Source: Clostridium saudiense
Lineage (GTDB): Bacteria > Bacillota > Clostridia > Clostridiales > Clostridiaceae
Reading direction: 5' to 3'
Assembly (NCBI RefSeq): GCF_000577815.1
Contig: NZ_CBYM010000019.1
Location: 1-60,954, forward strand
DNA length: 60,954 nt
A program made the position numbers and the translations under genes. Position 1 is the stretch's first letter; each line of letters opens with the position of its first letter. The notes beneath the pieces are model-generated. The model saw nothing but the letters and a program-made list of their open reading frames with translations. It had not been told where the DNA came from and ran no database searches. Below are positions 48,396 to 58,500 of this stretch, piece by piece.

Positions 48396-49268
48396 ATGAA
48401 TAATAGAAATGAGGTTAATAAATTAAAAATAATGTCCTGTTGGATATTTGTAGTTGTTGCAATTGCATTAGGAATTAGAAACGTAAGTGATAATAATATA
48501 GATAATAATAAAAGTAGTGTTAATAGTAGCAAGAAAAATGAAAGTATAGAGGAGATAAATAATAAAGAGGGTTTGTTAGCAAAGTCTAGAAGTCAAGAGC
48601 AGAATAAATCTTTTAGTACAGATAGTGATACTTTAAAAAGTAATGAAATTAAAAGATTAGAAGGTATATTGAATGATGAATTATTTATATTAGTAAATGA
48701 AAATAATAAACTTGAGGATGATTATGTGCCTAGTACTTTGGTTGAGTCAGATATAGCTTTTGAAGGGTATATTGAATGTAAGCAGTTAGATGAGAGGACA
48801 AGTAATGCAGCAAAGGAAATGTTTAATGCTGCGTTGAATGATAATGTTAATCTTATAGCTATTTCTGGATATAGAAGTTATAGCGTTCAAGAAAATTTAT
48901 ATAATTCAAGAGTAGAAGTAAAAGGAGTTGAAAAAACTAGACAATATACAGCTGAGGCAGGTGCATCAGAACATCAAACAGGATTGGCGATTGACATAGT
49001 GTGTAATGATTATCCATACTTAGATGAGGGTTTTGAAAATACTGATGCATTTAAGTGGCTATATAATAATTGCTATAAGTATGGTTTTATTCTTAGGTAT
49101 CAAAAGGGAAAGGAAGATATTACAGGATATAACTATGAACCATGGCATTTTAGATATATTGGAAATGCTAATATAGCTAAAGATATTATGGATAGAGGGA
49201 TTTGTTTTGAAGAATTTATTAATGAAGTGAATTTTCAAATAGAAGAACTTAAGGGTGTAAGTAACTAG
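48396..49268 (+). CDS. VanY-type D-alanyl-D-alanine carboxypeptidase (M15B)
   Basis: The 290-residue product has one N-terminal membrane helix or uncleaved signal (about residues 10-27), an Asn/Ser/Lys-rich spacer of about 90 residues, and a VanY-like domain. The zinc motif appears as SEHQTGLAIDIV (His and Asp ligands) and the C-terminal EPWHFRYIG holds the catalytic Glu and third ligand. It trims the terminal D-Ala of peptidoglycan stems. No van resistance genes are nearby, so a housekeeping wall role is likely. The start ATG follows AGGAGGAGG. Confidence 0.93.
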   Translation: MNNRNEVNKLKIMSCWIFVVVAIALGIRNVSDNNIDNNKSSVNSSKKNESIEEINNKEGLLAKSRSQEQNKSFSTDSDTLKSNEIKRLEGILNDELFILVNENNKLEDDYVPSTLVESDIAFEGYIECKQLDERTSNAAKEMFNAALNDNVNLIAISGYRSYSVQENLYNSRVEVKGVEKTRQYTAEAGASEHQTGLAIDIVCNDYPYLDEGFENTDAFKWLYNNCYKYGFILRYQKGKEDITGYNYEPWHFRYIGNANIAKDIMDRGICFEEFINEVNFQIEELKGVSN

Positions 49269-49349
49269 GTAAAAAGTATTTTATTAAATATTAATATGTT
49301 GATATTGATTTAAGTTATAGTTAAGAGAAGAAGTGAAAGGAGTATTGAT

Positions 49350-49961
49350 ATGGGAAAAGATGAAATGGAAAATAAGGATAAAGAAAAAATAGAAGAATTT
49401 AAAACTGTTGATGCAAAAGAATATGAAAATGACTATGAGGAAGATGAAGATGATTATGAAGAAGGAAGTTCTAAAGCAAAAAAAGCTATAATAATTATAA
49501 TTGTTTTAATATTATCGCTTTCAACTGTTGCTGTTTTATGGGCAAATGGATATGAAATAGTTAATTTTGCTTTGAACAAGGTAAGTGAATCAAAAAATGA
49601 GGTAGAAATACAAGAAGAAAATGTTGATAACACAGAAGAGAATATTACAGCTGAAGCTGTTGATATTAACACAATATATGATATGATTCATCGTATGGCA
49701 AATACTATAATAATAGCTGAAGATGGTAACATATGGGGAAAAGATGAGATAACTGAAGATAACATAGATAAAGTTTTATATCAGCTAAATGGTAGAGATG
49801 AATATCTTGATACAGAATTAAAGAAGTGGAAAGGGTTAGATTTTTCTAATGGTGTAGAAGTTCATAATTATGTATGGACAAAACTTGGTGGAACTATAGG
49901 TAAGGCAAAATCGTTAGATGAGCAAAGTATAGAAACTATTGTTAACTCTTTAAGTGAATAA
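49350..49961 (+). CDS. Single-pass membrane protein, DUF6241-like
   Basis: The 203-residue product has a very acidic N-terminal tail (EYENDYEEDEDDYEEGSS), a membrane helix at about residues 47-67 and an extracellular domain. The domain begins INTIYDMIHRMANTIIIAEDGNIWG and ends GGTIGKAKSLDEQSIETIVNSL. The IHRMAN...WG...GTIGKA pattern resembles the uncharacterised DUF6241 proteins of Bacillales, recalled from memory. Function is unknown. The start ATG follows AAAGGAG. Confidence 0.8.
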   Translation: MGKDEMENKDKEKIEEFKTVDAKEYENDYEEDEDDYEEGSSKAKKAIIIIIVLILSLSTVAVLWANGYEIVNFALNKVSESKNEVEIQEENVDNTEENITAEAVDINTIYDMIHRMANTIIIAEDGNIWGKDEITEDNIDKVLYQLNGRDEYLDTELKKWKGLDFSNGVEVHNYVWTKLGGTIGKAKSLDEQSIETIVNSLSE

Positions 49962-50217
49962 TCTAATTATATTTATGAATATAATATATATGGATATGCA
50001 TATAAGAATTAATGATAAATAATTTATAAATTTCTATAAAAATAAGGAATTTATAGTGTAGGATTACAAAAATTATTTTAGGTCTTGAAAAGTCGGAAAG
50101 TAATATCGTATAATGTCGTCAAAATAGATAAATAATTTGGGTTTAAATTGTTAGCATAAGATAAATTATGATATAATAAAAAATGTTAAAAATACCACAA
50201 TATTCGGAGGTAAAATT

Positions 50218-51570
50218 ATGAAAAATGGTTTAAGTTTAGATTTATCAAAAGTTCAACCATATGCATCTTTGGCTGAATTAGATAAAATGGAAGGTATGGT
50301 TAATTTTGCTCACAATACTGTTCATGAAGGAACTGGTGCAGGGAGCGACTTTTTAGGATGGTTAGACCTACCTGTAAATTATGATAAAGAGGAATTTGCA
50401 AGAATTAAAGTTGCAGCTAACAAAATTAAAGAAAATTCAGATGTATTAATAGTTATTGGTATTGGTGGATCATATTTAGGAGCAAGAGCTGCTATAGAAG
50501 GGTTAACAAATAACTTTTATAATATGTTACCAAATAATGCAAGAAAGACACCTAAGGTATTCTTCGTAGGAAATAACATAAGTTCAACATATATTAGCGA
50601 TTTATTTGAAGCTATTGAAGGGTTAGATGTTTCTGTTAATGTTATATCTAAATCTGGTACAACTACTGAGCCAGCTATAGCTTTCAGAATGTTCAAAGAC
50701 TTCATGGAAAAGAAATATGGAGTTGATGGAGCTAAGGAAAGAATATTTGCTACTACTGATAAAGAAAGAGGAGCATTAAAAGGATTAGCTGACACTATGG
50801 GTTACGAAACATTTGTAGTTCCTGATGATGTTGGTGGAAGATTCTCAGTATTAACAGCTGTTGGGTTATTACCAATCGCAGTTGCTGGAATTGATATAGA
50901 TGAATTAATGCAAGGAGCTGCTGATGCTAGAGAAAAATACTCTAACCCATCATTAAAAGATAATGATTGTTATAAGTATGCAGCTATGAGAAATGCATTA
51001 TACAATAAAGGAAAGAATGTAGAAGTTTTAGTTAACTATGAACCTTCATTACACTATTTTAATGAATGGTGGAAGCAATTATATGGAGAATCAGAAGGTA
51101 AAGATCAAAAGGGTATATTCCCAGCTGCTGTTGATTTCTCAACAGACTTACATTCAATGGGACAATTCATTCAAGATGGTAGCAGAATAATGTTTGAAAC
51201 AGTTCTTAATGTAGAAAAAGCTACAAAAGAACTTACTATAGAAGAAGTTGAAGGAAATATTGATGGATTAAACTTCTTAGCTGGTAAGACAGTTGACTTT
51301 GTTAATAAACAAGCATTCAACGGAACATTATTAGCTCACTGTGATGGTGGAGTTCCTAACATGATTTTAAATATTCCAGAATTAACACCATATTACTTTG
51401 GACAATTAGTTTACTTCTTCGAAAAAGCTTGTGCAATTAGTGGTTATCTTTTAGGAGTTAATCCATTTGACCAACCAGGTGTTGAAGCATACAAGAAGAA
51501 TATGTTTGCTTTACTTGGTAAACCAGGATTCGAAGATTTAAAAGCTGAATTAGAAGCAAGACTTAAGTAA
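50218..51570 (+). CDS. pgi: Glucose-6-phosphate isomerase
   Basis: The 450-residue product has the short bacterial PGI length. It contains the sugar-phosphate-binding segments [14 protein letters not shown] and [16 protein letters not shown], the [20 protein letters not shown] signature and a C-terminal Lys region. It interconverts glucose-6-phosphate and fructose-6-phosphate. The start ATG follows CGGAGG. It is a separate unit from the downstream small gene, which lies behind two hairpins. Confidence 0.98.
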   Translation: MKNGLSLDLSKVQPYASLAELDKMEGMVNFAHNTVHEGTGAGSDFLGWLDLPVNYDKEEFARIKVAANKIKENSDVLIVIGIGGSYLGARAAIEGLTNNFYNMLPNNARKTPKVFFVGNNISSTYISDLFEAIEGLDVSVNVISKSGTTTEPAIAFRMFKDFMEKKYGVDGAKERIFATTDKERGALKGLADTMGYETFVVPDDVGGRFSVLTAVGLLPIAVAGIDIDELMQGAADAREKYSNPSLKDNDCYKYAAMRNALYNKGKNVEVLVNYEPSLHYFNEWWKQLYGESEGKDQKGIFPAAVDFSTDLHSMGQFIQDGSRIMFETVLNVEKATKELTIEEVEGNIDGLNFLAGKTVDFVNKQAFNGTLLAHCDGGVPNMILNIPELTPYYFGQLVYFFEKACAISGYLLGVNPFDQPGVEAYKKNMFALLGKPGFEDLKAELEARLK

Positions 51571-51571
51571 G

Positions 51572-51632
51572 CCTCCAAATTTTATATTTGGCAAGGCGAA
51601 CTTACTCCTTTGACGATGGGAAAAGGAGTTTA
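51572..51632 (+). promoter_or_regulatory. Two hairpins in the pgi-yaiI gap
   Basis: The first stem is GCC-CCAAAT with ATTTGG-GGC just after the pgi stop. The second is ACTCCTTT (51604-51611) with AAAGGAGT (51622-51629). Neither has a T-tract. The second places the only AAGGAG of the gap in a stem, 21 bases from the next start codon. Confidence 0.5.
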
Positions 51633-51649
51633 CCTTAAGTTTTAGTACA

Positions 51650-52093
51650 ATGAAGATTATTGTTGATGGAGATGCCTGTCCTGGTATCTCCATTATTGTA
51701 AATATAGCAAAGGAATATGGATTAGAGCTTATAATATATTGTGATATTAATCACTATATAAATGTAAGCTATGGTGAAGTTAGAATTGTGGATAGTGGAT
51801 TTCAGAGTGTTGATATGAAGGTTGTAAATGAATGTTTAAGTAATGATATTGTAATCTCACAAGACTATGGTGTAGCTGCCATTTGCTTAGGGAAAAAAGC
51901 TAGTGTAATTAGTCCAAAGGGATATATTTATACTAATGAAAATATAGGTGCTATGCTTGAACAAAGACATTTATCTCAAAAGATAAGAAGAGGCGGTGGA
52001 AAGACACCAAATGCAAAGAAAAGGTCTTATGAAGATGACGATAGATTACGAAAAAATTTATTATATTTAATAAAAGAAAAAAATATAGGATAA
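51650..52093 (+). CDS. YaiI/YqxD family protein (UPF0178)
   Basis: The 147-residue product starts MKIIVDGDACPG and keeps DIVISQDYGVAAICLGKKASVISPKG and the basic RRGGGKTPNAKKRS segment. This is the UPF0178/DUF188 family, which has a PIN/NYN-like fold with acidic residues fitting a nuclease. The true function is unknown. No good ribosome binding site is close to the ATG: the only AAGGAG is 21 bases upstream inside a hairpin, so expression may be low or controlled by that structure. Confidence 0.9.
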   Translation: MKIIVDGDACPGISIIVNIAKEYGLELIIYCDINHYINVSYGEVRIVDSGFQSVDMKVVNECLSNDIVISQDYGVAAICLGKKASVISPKGYIYTNENIGAMLEQRHLSQKIRRGGGKTPNAKKRSYEDDDRLRKNLLYLIKEKNIG

Positions 52094-52129
52094 ACTGTAG
52101 AAAAATATCTATAGTTTGTTCTTTTTTTT
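52092..52129 (+). terminator. Terminator after the YaiI/YqxD gene
   Basis: AAACTGTAG pairs with CTATAGTTT (one G-U), then GTTCTTTTTTTT. Confidence 0.85.
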
Positions 52130-52263
52130 ATACTTTCATAGACAAATTTCAGTTTTTATTTTGCAAAGTAAAGAGTATAATTTATATAGAAAATTATGTA
52201 AAACGATAAAGCTATGTAAAGTGATTAACTTAATTATAGATAATATGGTGAGGGGGAAGAAAA

Positions 52264-54261
52264 ATGAAAGAGGTACTAATTGATTTTGACAATAAAAGCC
52301 CTGCTGATTTGAACGAGAGTGTAAATATTACAGCATTTTCAACTGAAAATGATGATGTTGAATATAAATTTATAGAAGGATTAGAAGGAATTTGGAAGCC
52401 TATACAGGATTTTTCTAAAAGCAATATATGTACATGGAAACCCTCTAAGCCAGGAAGATACATGATAATGGTTCAAGGAAAATCAACTTCATGTAAGAAA
52501 TCATACGATTATCTTGGGAAATCAGAATATGAAGTTATAGAAAATGAGAAGTTGATAAAAGAAGTAGAAGTTAATAATAAAATAAGAGTAGGTGAAAAAT
52601 CTACGATAAGTGTAACTTCTAAGGAAGATTTAGTATTATATAGATTTTGGGTTAATGGAGAAAAGGATTGGGAAATTCTAAGGGATTATAGCACTGAGAG
52701 AGAATATATTTTTACTGGAGTTGAAGCTGGCAATTTTGAAATATTAATAGAATGTAAAAAGATAGATTCTGAAAGAAATGTAGATGATTTTACTACTGTT
52801 AAGATTGAAGTTAATGAATTAGATAAAATAGAAATTACTAATTTTGAATGCTTAACAAACAATAAGTTAGTAAATGAAGAATTAATTTTTAAGGTGGAAT
52901 CAAATTATCAGCAAAATAGGCCATTACTATATAAATTTTTGAAGGTAAATAAGGAAGGAAAGGTTATTTGTATTCAAGATTTTTCTTCTAGAAGCATAGT
53001 CACGTTTAAAGAAAAGGTTCCTGGTCAATATAAATTATTATGTTTAGTAAGGGATATGTTTTCATCAAAAAGTTTTGATGATAGGGCTGTTATATTATAT
53101 AACGTTGATCCGTATGAAGAAATTAAAATTAGGAGTTTTAAAAGTGATGTTAAATCACCACAAGCAGCTGGAACTGTTATTAATTTAAAGGCAGATGTTG
53201 ATGGAGGAAGAGAATTATTATATAGATATATAATAGAAGGGCCTATTTCTGAAGATAGTGGATATATTAGAGGAAATGAGTGTGTTTGGGAACCTAGAGA
53301 TGAGGGCAAATATAAAATAACATTAAAAGTTAAAGATATTTCATTTGAAGGTGATCATGAGGATATTACTTCTATTCAATATGAAATTTTTAATAAGGGA
53401 GAAAAGCCAGTTAGAATATCTGATGTTAAGTGTGATAAGGGCAGAAAGTGTATAATTGGAGATAAAATAAATATTAAAGTAAAAACTGATGGTGGTATAA
53501 AACCTCTTTATAAATTTACAATTTATAAAGAAGGAATTCAAAAAGAAAGTATAGATTATGGAATAAATAATTGGATTGATTTTATTCCAGCTGAATCAGG
53601 AACATATGAAGTAGATATTAAAGTTAAAGATGAATTTTCTTCAAGGCCATATGATGCATCAACATCATTATTTATAGATGCAAAGGATTATATAGCAGCG
53701 GATATTGATTATGTATTATTAAATAGTAAGGAAATTTATTTAGTAGATGATATTATTAATGTTGAAGCAATAGTTAAAAATACTAAAGATGTTTTAGTTA
53801 AATTTGTTACAAAGATAAATGGATATGAGGTAGAAAATACTGGATTTGTAACAGAAAAAGCAATAAAAATAAAGCCGAAATGTCCTGGAAAATATTCATT
53901 TGTAATTTATGCGAAAAATGTGAAGTCTACTGAAGAATATGATAGTAAAAAAGAGGTTTCTATCTATGTTCAAGAAGTAACTCCTGTTAATTCTACTAAA
54001 ATACAGCTTTACTCTGATGAATTCAAAATAGGACAAGAAGTAACTTTTGAAGCAACATCACATGGTGGAAAAGAAGTTTGTTATGAATTTTATATTATGA
54101 TAAATGGAGAATGGGTATTATCTCAAAGTTATAGTAGAAAGAGTTACTATACATTTGTTCCATTTAAAAATGGAAGTTATAGAGTTTTAGTATTAGCTAA
54201 GAGTTTCCATAAAGATATTCCTTATGAAGATTATGATACAATAGAATTTGAAGTAAAATAA
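52264..54261 (+). CDS. Seven-repeat triple-tyrosine (Y_Y_Y) protein without signal peptide
   Basis: The 665-residue product is made entirely of seven beta-sandwich-like repeats of about 95 residues. Each has a core Y-K-F...G...W/I-x-D-F-S...W/F-x-P...G-x-Y-x-I-x-V-x-x-K...Y-D, as in Y_Y_Y (triple-tyrosine) domains. There is no signal peptide, membrane helix, sorting motif or enzyme domain, so it is predicted to be cytoplasmic or exported by an unknown route. In other proteins Y_Y_Y domains link sensor propellers to kinases; stand-alone strings occur in clostridia with no known role. The start ATG follows GAGGGGGAAG. It is a single gene between terminators. Confidence 0.82.
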   Translation: MKEVLIDFDNKSPADLNESVNITAFSTENDDVEYKFIEGLEGIWKPIQDFSKSNICTWKPSKPGRYMIMVQGKSTSCKKSYDYLGKSEYEVIENEKLIKEVEVNNKIRVGEKSTISVTSKEDLVLYRFWVNGEKDWEILRDYSTEREYIFTGVEAGNFEILIECKKIDSERNVDDFTTVKIEVNELDKIEITNFECLTNNKLVNEELIFKVESNYQQNRPLLYKFLKVNKEGKVICIQDFSSRSIVTFKEKVPGQYKLLCLVRDMFSSKSFDDRAVILYNVDPYEEIKIRSFKSDVKSPQAAGTVINLKADVDGGRELLYRYIIEGPISEDSGYIRGNECVWEPRDEGKYKITLKVKDISFEGDHEDITSIQYEIFNKGEKPVRISDVKCDKGRKCIIGDKINIKVKTDGGIKPLYKFTIYKEGIQKESIDYGINNWIDFIPAESGTYEVDIKVKDEFSSRPYDASTSLFIDAKDYIAADIDYVLLNSKEIYLVDDIINVEAIVKNTKDVLVKFVTKINGYEVENTGFVTEKAIKIKPKCPGKYSFVIYAKNVKSTEEYDSKKEVSIYVQEVTPVNSTKIQLYSDEFKIGQEVTFEATSHGGKEVCYEFYIMINGEWVLSQSYSRKSYYTFVPFKNGSYRVLVLAKSFHKDIPYEDYDTIEFEVK

Positions 54262-54266
54262 GAAAT

Positions 54267-54320
54267 GCCGTTTTAATGGAACATTCATATTTTGAAGGTT
54301 CTATTGAAGCGGTACTTTTA
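54267..54320 (+). terminator. Terminator after the Y_Y_Y gene
   Basis: A 16-bp stem with several G-U pairs (GCCGTTTTAATGGAAC with GTTCTATTGAAGCGGT) is followed by ACTTTTAATTTCTT. Confidence 0.75.
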
Positions 54321-54383
54321 ATTTCTTGCATTTGTGGAATATTAATAATAGAATAAGCTATATAAAGTTTAACGAGGTGTTGT

Positions 54384-55100
54384 ATGGAAAGACTAGATAA
54401 GGTACTGTCTAATTTAGGATATGGTACAAGAAAAGAACTTAAGAAAATTTGCAGAAGTGGATTAGTTGAAGTTAACGGAGAAATAGCTAAGGATAGTGGA
54501 ATGCAAGTTGATCCTGAAAAAGATAAAATAATAATTAATGGTGAAGAAATATTTTATAGAAAATTTATTTATTTAATGATGAACAAACCAGAAGGGGTTG
54601 TTTCAGCTACATATGATAACAGAGATGAAACTGTTGTTGATTTATTAGAAATTGATCATCAAGTATTTGAACCATTCCCAGTTGGAAGATTAGATAAGGA
54701 TACAGTAGGGTTATTATTATTAACTAATGATGGAGAATTAAATCATAGATTAATTTCTCCTAAATGGAAAGTTGATAAAGTTTATTACGCAAAAATAGAT
54801 AAAAAAGTAACTGATGAAGATGTTGCAAAATTTAAAGCTGGAATTACTTTAGATGATGGTTATTTATGTAAAGAAGCAAAGCTTGAAATATTAAATGCAA
54901 CTGATGAAGGTTCAGAAGTTATGGTAACTATTCAAGAAGGAAAATTCCATCAAGTTAAGAGAATGTTTGAAGCTGTTGGTAAGAGCGTTGTATATCTAAA
55001 AAGAACAGAATTTGGAACTTTACCTTTAGATGAAGATTTAGAAGAAGGCGAATATAGAGAGTTAACAGAAGAGGAATTAGCCATTTTAAAGAGCTTTTAA
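54384..55100 (+). CDS. rsuA: RsuA-family rRNA pseudouridine synthase
   Basis: The 238-residue product has an N-terminal S4 RNA-binding domain (ERLDKVLSNLGYGTRKELKKICRSGLVEVNGE) and the pseudouridine synthase domain with the catalytic-Asp motif GRLDKDTVGLLLLTNDGELNHRL and FHQVKRMFEAVGK. By length and motif it fits RsuA, which modifies 16S rRNA U516; the paralogues RluB/E/F are longer or differ at the motif. The start ATG follows GAGGTG. Confidence 0.88.
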   Translation: MERLDKVLSNLGYGTRKELKKICRSGLVEVNGEIAKDSGMQVDPEKDKIIINGEEIFYRKFIYLMMNKPEGVVSATYDNRDETVVDLLEIDHQVFEPFPVGRLDKDTVGLLLLTNDGELNHRLISPKWKVDKVYYAKIDKKVTDEDVAKFKAGITLDDGYLCKEAKLEILNATDEGSEVMVTIQEGKFHQVKRMFEAVGKSVVYLKRTEFGTLPLDEDLEEGEYRELTEEELAILKSF

Positions 55101-55172
55101 CGAAAGAAAACAAAAAATGATAGAATAACATTCATGATGTTAAAAATCAGCAAGATATTTTTCAAAAATCCC

Positions 55173-55201
55173 TTGCAATATAATTTTTTCTCTACTATAA
55201 T
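55173..55201 (+). promoter_or_regulatory. Promoter of a probable small RNA
   Basis: TTGCAA (55173-55178) and TATAAT (55196-55201) are 17 bp apart. CCTTGCA (55171-55177) and TGCAAGG (55207-55213) form an inverted pair around the promoter that could be an operator. Confidence 0.75.
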
Positions 55202-55207
55202 ATTAAT

Positions 55208-55298
55208 GCAAGGATAAATAAAAGGAATTAAATAGCCCCCTTTTTATTTATTGCTTATTGCTGAAGCGCAACCTGGCCCCAAGGGTTGCGTTTTTTTG
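55208..55298 (+). ncRNA. Probable intergenic small RNA of about 90 nt
   Basis: A good promoter starts transcription near 55208, and an intrinsic terminator (CGCAACC/GGTTGCG, 55267-55290, then seven T) ends it near 55298. No ORF with a ribosome binding site lies inside. The 5' half has AAAGGAATTAAATAGCCCCCTT, whose single-stranded C-run could pair with GGGGG or GGAGG sites of mRNAs. I do not recognise a known family. pcrA starts 212 bp after the terminator, so it is unlikely to be only a leader. Confidence 0.6.
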
Positions 55299-55509
55299 CG
55301 TTCTTTTTTAAATTTGCAATTTTTGGAGTGGAAATTTGATAAATAAACAGGGTATAAAAACCATAAAATTCCATAAACATACAATTAAATTTTTATTTTA
55401 AGGTAATAATATATACTGTTATGCTATAATAAGCTTTAGATAGATTATACGTTCGATTTGATTTTGAAGGTATTTGACTTAGATATGTTTTTGAAGGGAG
55501 GATGTTCTT
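55299..55509. other. AT-rich interval before pcrA
   Basis: This stretch holds the likely pcrA promoter region but no repeat, RNA or ORF that I can support. Confidence 0.5.
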
Positions 55510-58500
55510 TTGGATTTAAAATCTTTATTAAACAAAGAACAATATGAAGGCGCAGTAACTGTGGATGGACCTGTACTTATTTTAGCAGGAGCAGGTTCAG
55601 GAAAAACTAGAGTTTTAACTTATAGAATGGCTCATATGATAGAAGATCTTAATATCTTTCCATATAAAATCTTAGCTATTACTTTTACTAATAAGGCTGC
55701 AAAGGAAATGCAGGAAAGAGTTCAGGCTATTATAGGAGATAAGGCCAAAGATATGTGGATTTCAACATTCCACTCTACTTGTGTGAGAATATTAAGAAGA
55801 GAAATTGAAAAGTTAGGATATAAAAAGAATTTTACTATATATGATGGAACAGATCAAAAGACACTTATAAAAGAATGTATAAAAATTCTTCAAATTAATG
55901 ATAAAGAAATTACTGAACAAGAAATAATGGGTAAGATAAGCAAAGCAAAAGATAATATGCAAAGTGCTGATTCTTATTATAGAGAACATGAATCAAACTT
56001 TAGGGAAAAGAAGATTGCTGAAGTTTATAAAATGTATCAAAAAAGATTGAAGGAAAATAATGCTTTAGATTTTGATGATTTAATTTGTAAGACTGTTGAA
56101 TTATTTAAGAAAGATCCTGAGACTTTAGAGTTTTATCAAAGAAAGTTTCAATATATCATGGTAGATGAGTATCAAGATACAAATGGAGCTCAATATGAAT
56201 TGGTGACTTTGCTTGCAGCTAAACATAGAAATTTATGTGTAGTAGGTGATGATGACCAATGTTTAGTTGAAGGAACATTAATAACTACAAAAGACGGAAC
56301 AAAGAAAATTGAAGATTTAAAGTGTGGAGATAATATACTTGTTGCAGCTGGTAATGGAGAAACAGCTATTTTACCTATTACTGATATAAGTAAGAAACAG
56401 TATACTAATGAAGTAATTAAGGTTAGAACTGTTAATGGAAAGGTAATTAAATCAACACCAAATCATTTAACTTTTGGAAAAGTGGCATTAGAAGAAGATA
56501 AGTATTATGTTTACTTAATGTATAAAAATGGACTTGGATATAGAATAGGTCAAACCTCATCTATAAGAAGTAGAGAGAATAAAAATACTAGTGGATTAGC
56601 TGTAAGATTAAATGGAGAACAGGCAGATAAGATTTGGGTAATAAAGGTATGTGATTCTAAAGAAGATGCAACTTATTATGAACAATATTATGCTATTAAA
56701 TATGGAATACCAACAGTGGTATTTAATGCAAGAGGCAGAAACATTGTTTTATCTCAAGAGAAAATAAATAAAATGTTTGAAGAAATAAATACAGTTGATG
56801 CAGCAGAAAGGCTTATGGAAGAAGAGTATTTATATAAAGAATATCCACATCATTTATGTAATGCAGTTATAAGGGAAAATTCGGTTAGAAAGAGAGTTAA
56901 TATAAGCTTCTTTGCTGGTAAAAAATCTATACAAAGGGGATTATGTAGCCATAGAATTGGATTAAATTCATCAGGAGAAGAAGAAAGAGAAAAGTTTGTA
57001 TCTGCTGGATTTAATGTTAGAAATGGTGAGAGAAATACCTATAGAGTAGAAACTGAAAGAGCTTTATATGATGAAGCAGAAGAATTTACAAGAAATTTAG
57101 CCGCAGTTGAAGATTTTGAAATATTAAGAAAAGCAAAATTAAGTACTGATAAGAGCTTTATGTTCATGCCAATGGGAAGTTTAAGAGAAGGTATGATAAT
57201 AGCTGTAAATAATAATGGTGTAATAGAAGAAGATAGAATAGTATCTATTGAAAGAGAATTATATAGTGGATTCGTTTATGATTTAAATATAGATAATGCA
57301 AGAAACTATATTGCAAATGATATTGTAGTTCACAACTGTATCTATCAATGGAGAGGTGCAGATATTAAGAATATCCTTGGCTTTGAAAAGGATTATCCAG
57401 AAGCTAAGGTTATAAAACTTGAGCAAAATTATCGTTCAAAAGGTAATATATTAAATGCAGCTAATGTTGTTATAGTTAATAATGCAAATAGAAAAAGTAA
57501 AGTATTAAGAACTGAACAAGAATTAGGTAGTAAAATTAAAATATATAGAGCGTTTTCAGATAGTGATGAAGGTACTTTCGTAGCAAATCAAATTGAAAAA
57601 ATAAAAAGAGAGCAAAATAGACAATACAAGGATTTTGCTATACTTTACAGAACAAATGCTCAGTCACGTATATTTGAAGAAAGCTTAAGAAGAGCTGCAA
57701 TAGCTTATAAAATTGTTGGTGGAACAAAGTTCTATGATAGAAAAGAAATTAAAGACATGTTAAGTTACTTAAAGGTGCTTGTTAATCCTTCAGATAGTAT
57801 AGCTTTAAGAAGAATTATAAATGTTCCTAAAAGAGGAATAGGAGATGCAACTATACAAAAAGTTTTAGATTTTGCTGAAAGTTATGAATTAACTTTATGG
57901 GATGCATTATCAGAAGTTAGAACTATACCAACACTAACAGCGAGAAACTGTGCTGGTATTGAAAAGTTCATGGAACTTATGGAAAATTTAATGATGATAT
58001 CTGAGACTGTTCCAGTATCACATTTAATAGAAACAATTCTAGAGGATACAGGATATATTAGAGAACTTGAGGCTTCAAAGCAAATAGAAGATAAGAGTAG
58101 AATAGAAAACTTAAAAGAATTAGTATCAGATGCTGTTGATTTTGAAAAAACATATGAAGCAGAAAAGAGAAGTGGATCAGCTGATTTTGATATAAATAAA
58201 ACTCAATTAGAAGCTTATTTAGAAAAGGTATCACTTGTTCAAGATACTGATAAACTTGAAGATGAAGAAGATGAAAATGGAACAGTTGTATTAATGACCA
58301 TTCATAGTGCAAAGGGGTTAGAATTCCCAGTTGTATTTATGGTTGGAATGGAAAATGGAATATTCCCAGGTCAAGCTTCATTTAATAGTGATGCTGAAAT
58401 GGAAGAATCAAGAAGACTTTGTTACGTTGGAATAACTAGAGCAAAAGAAACCTTATTTATGACATCTGCTGAAGTAAGAAGAGTATTTGGTAGAACTGTT

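Noticed and set aside
56260..57336. Group I or II intron, or a frameshifted insertion in pcrA
   Set aside because: The insert is in frame throughout and has all splicing motifs of a protein intein.
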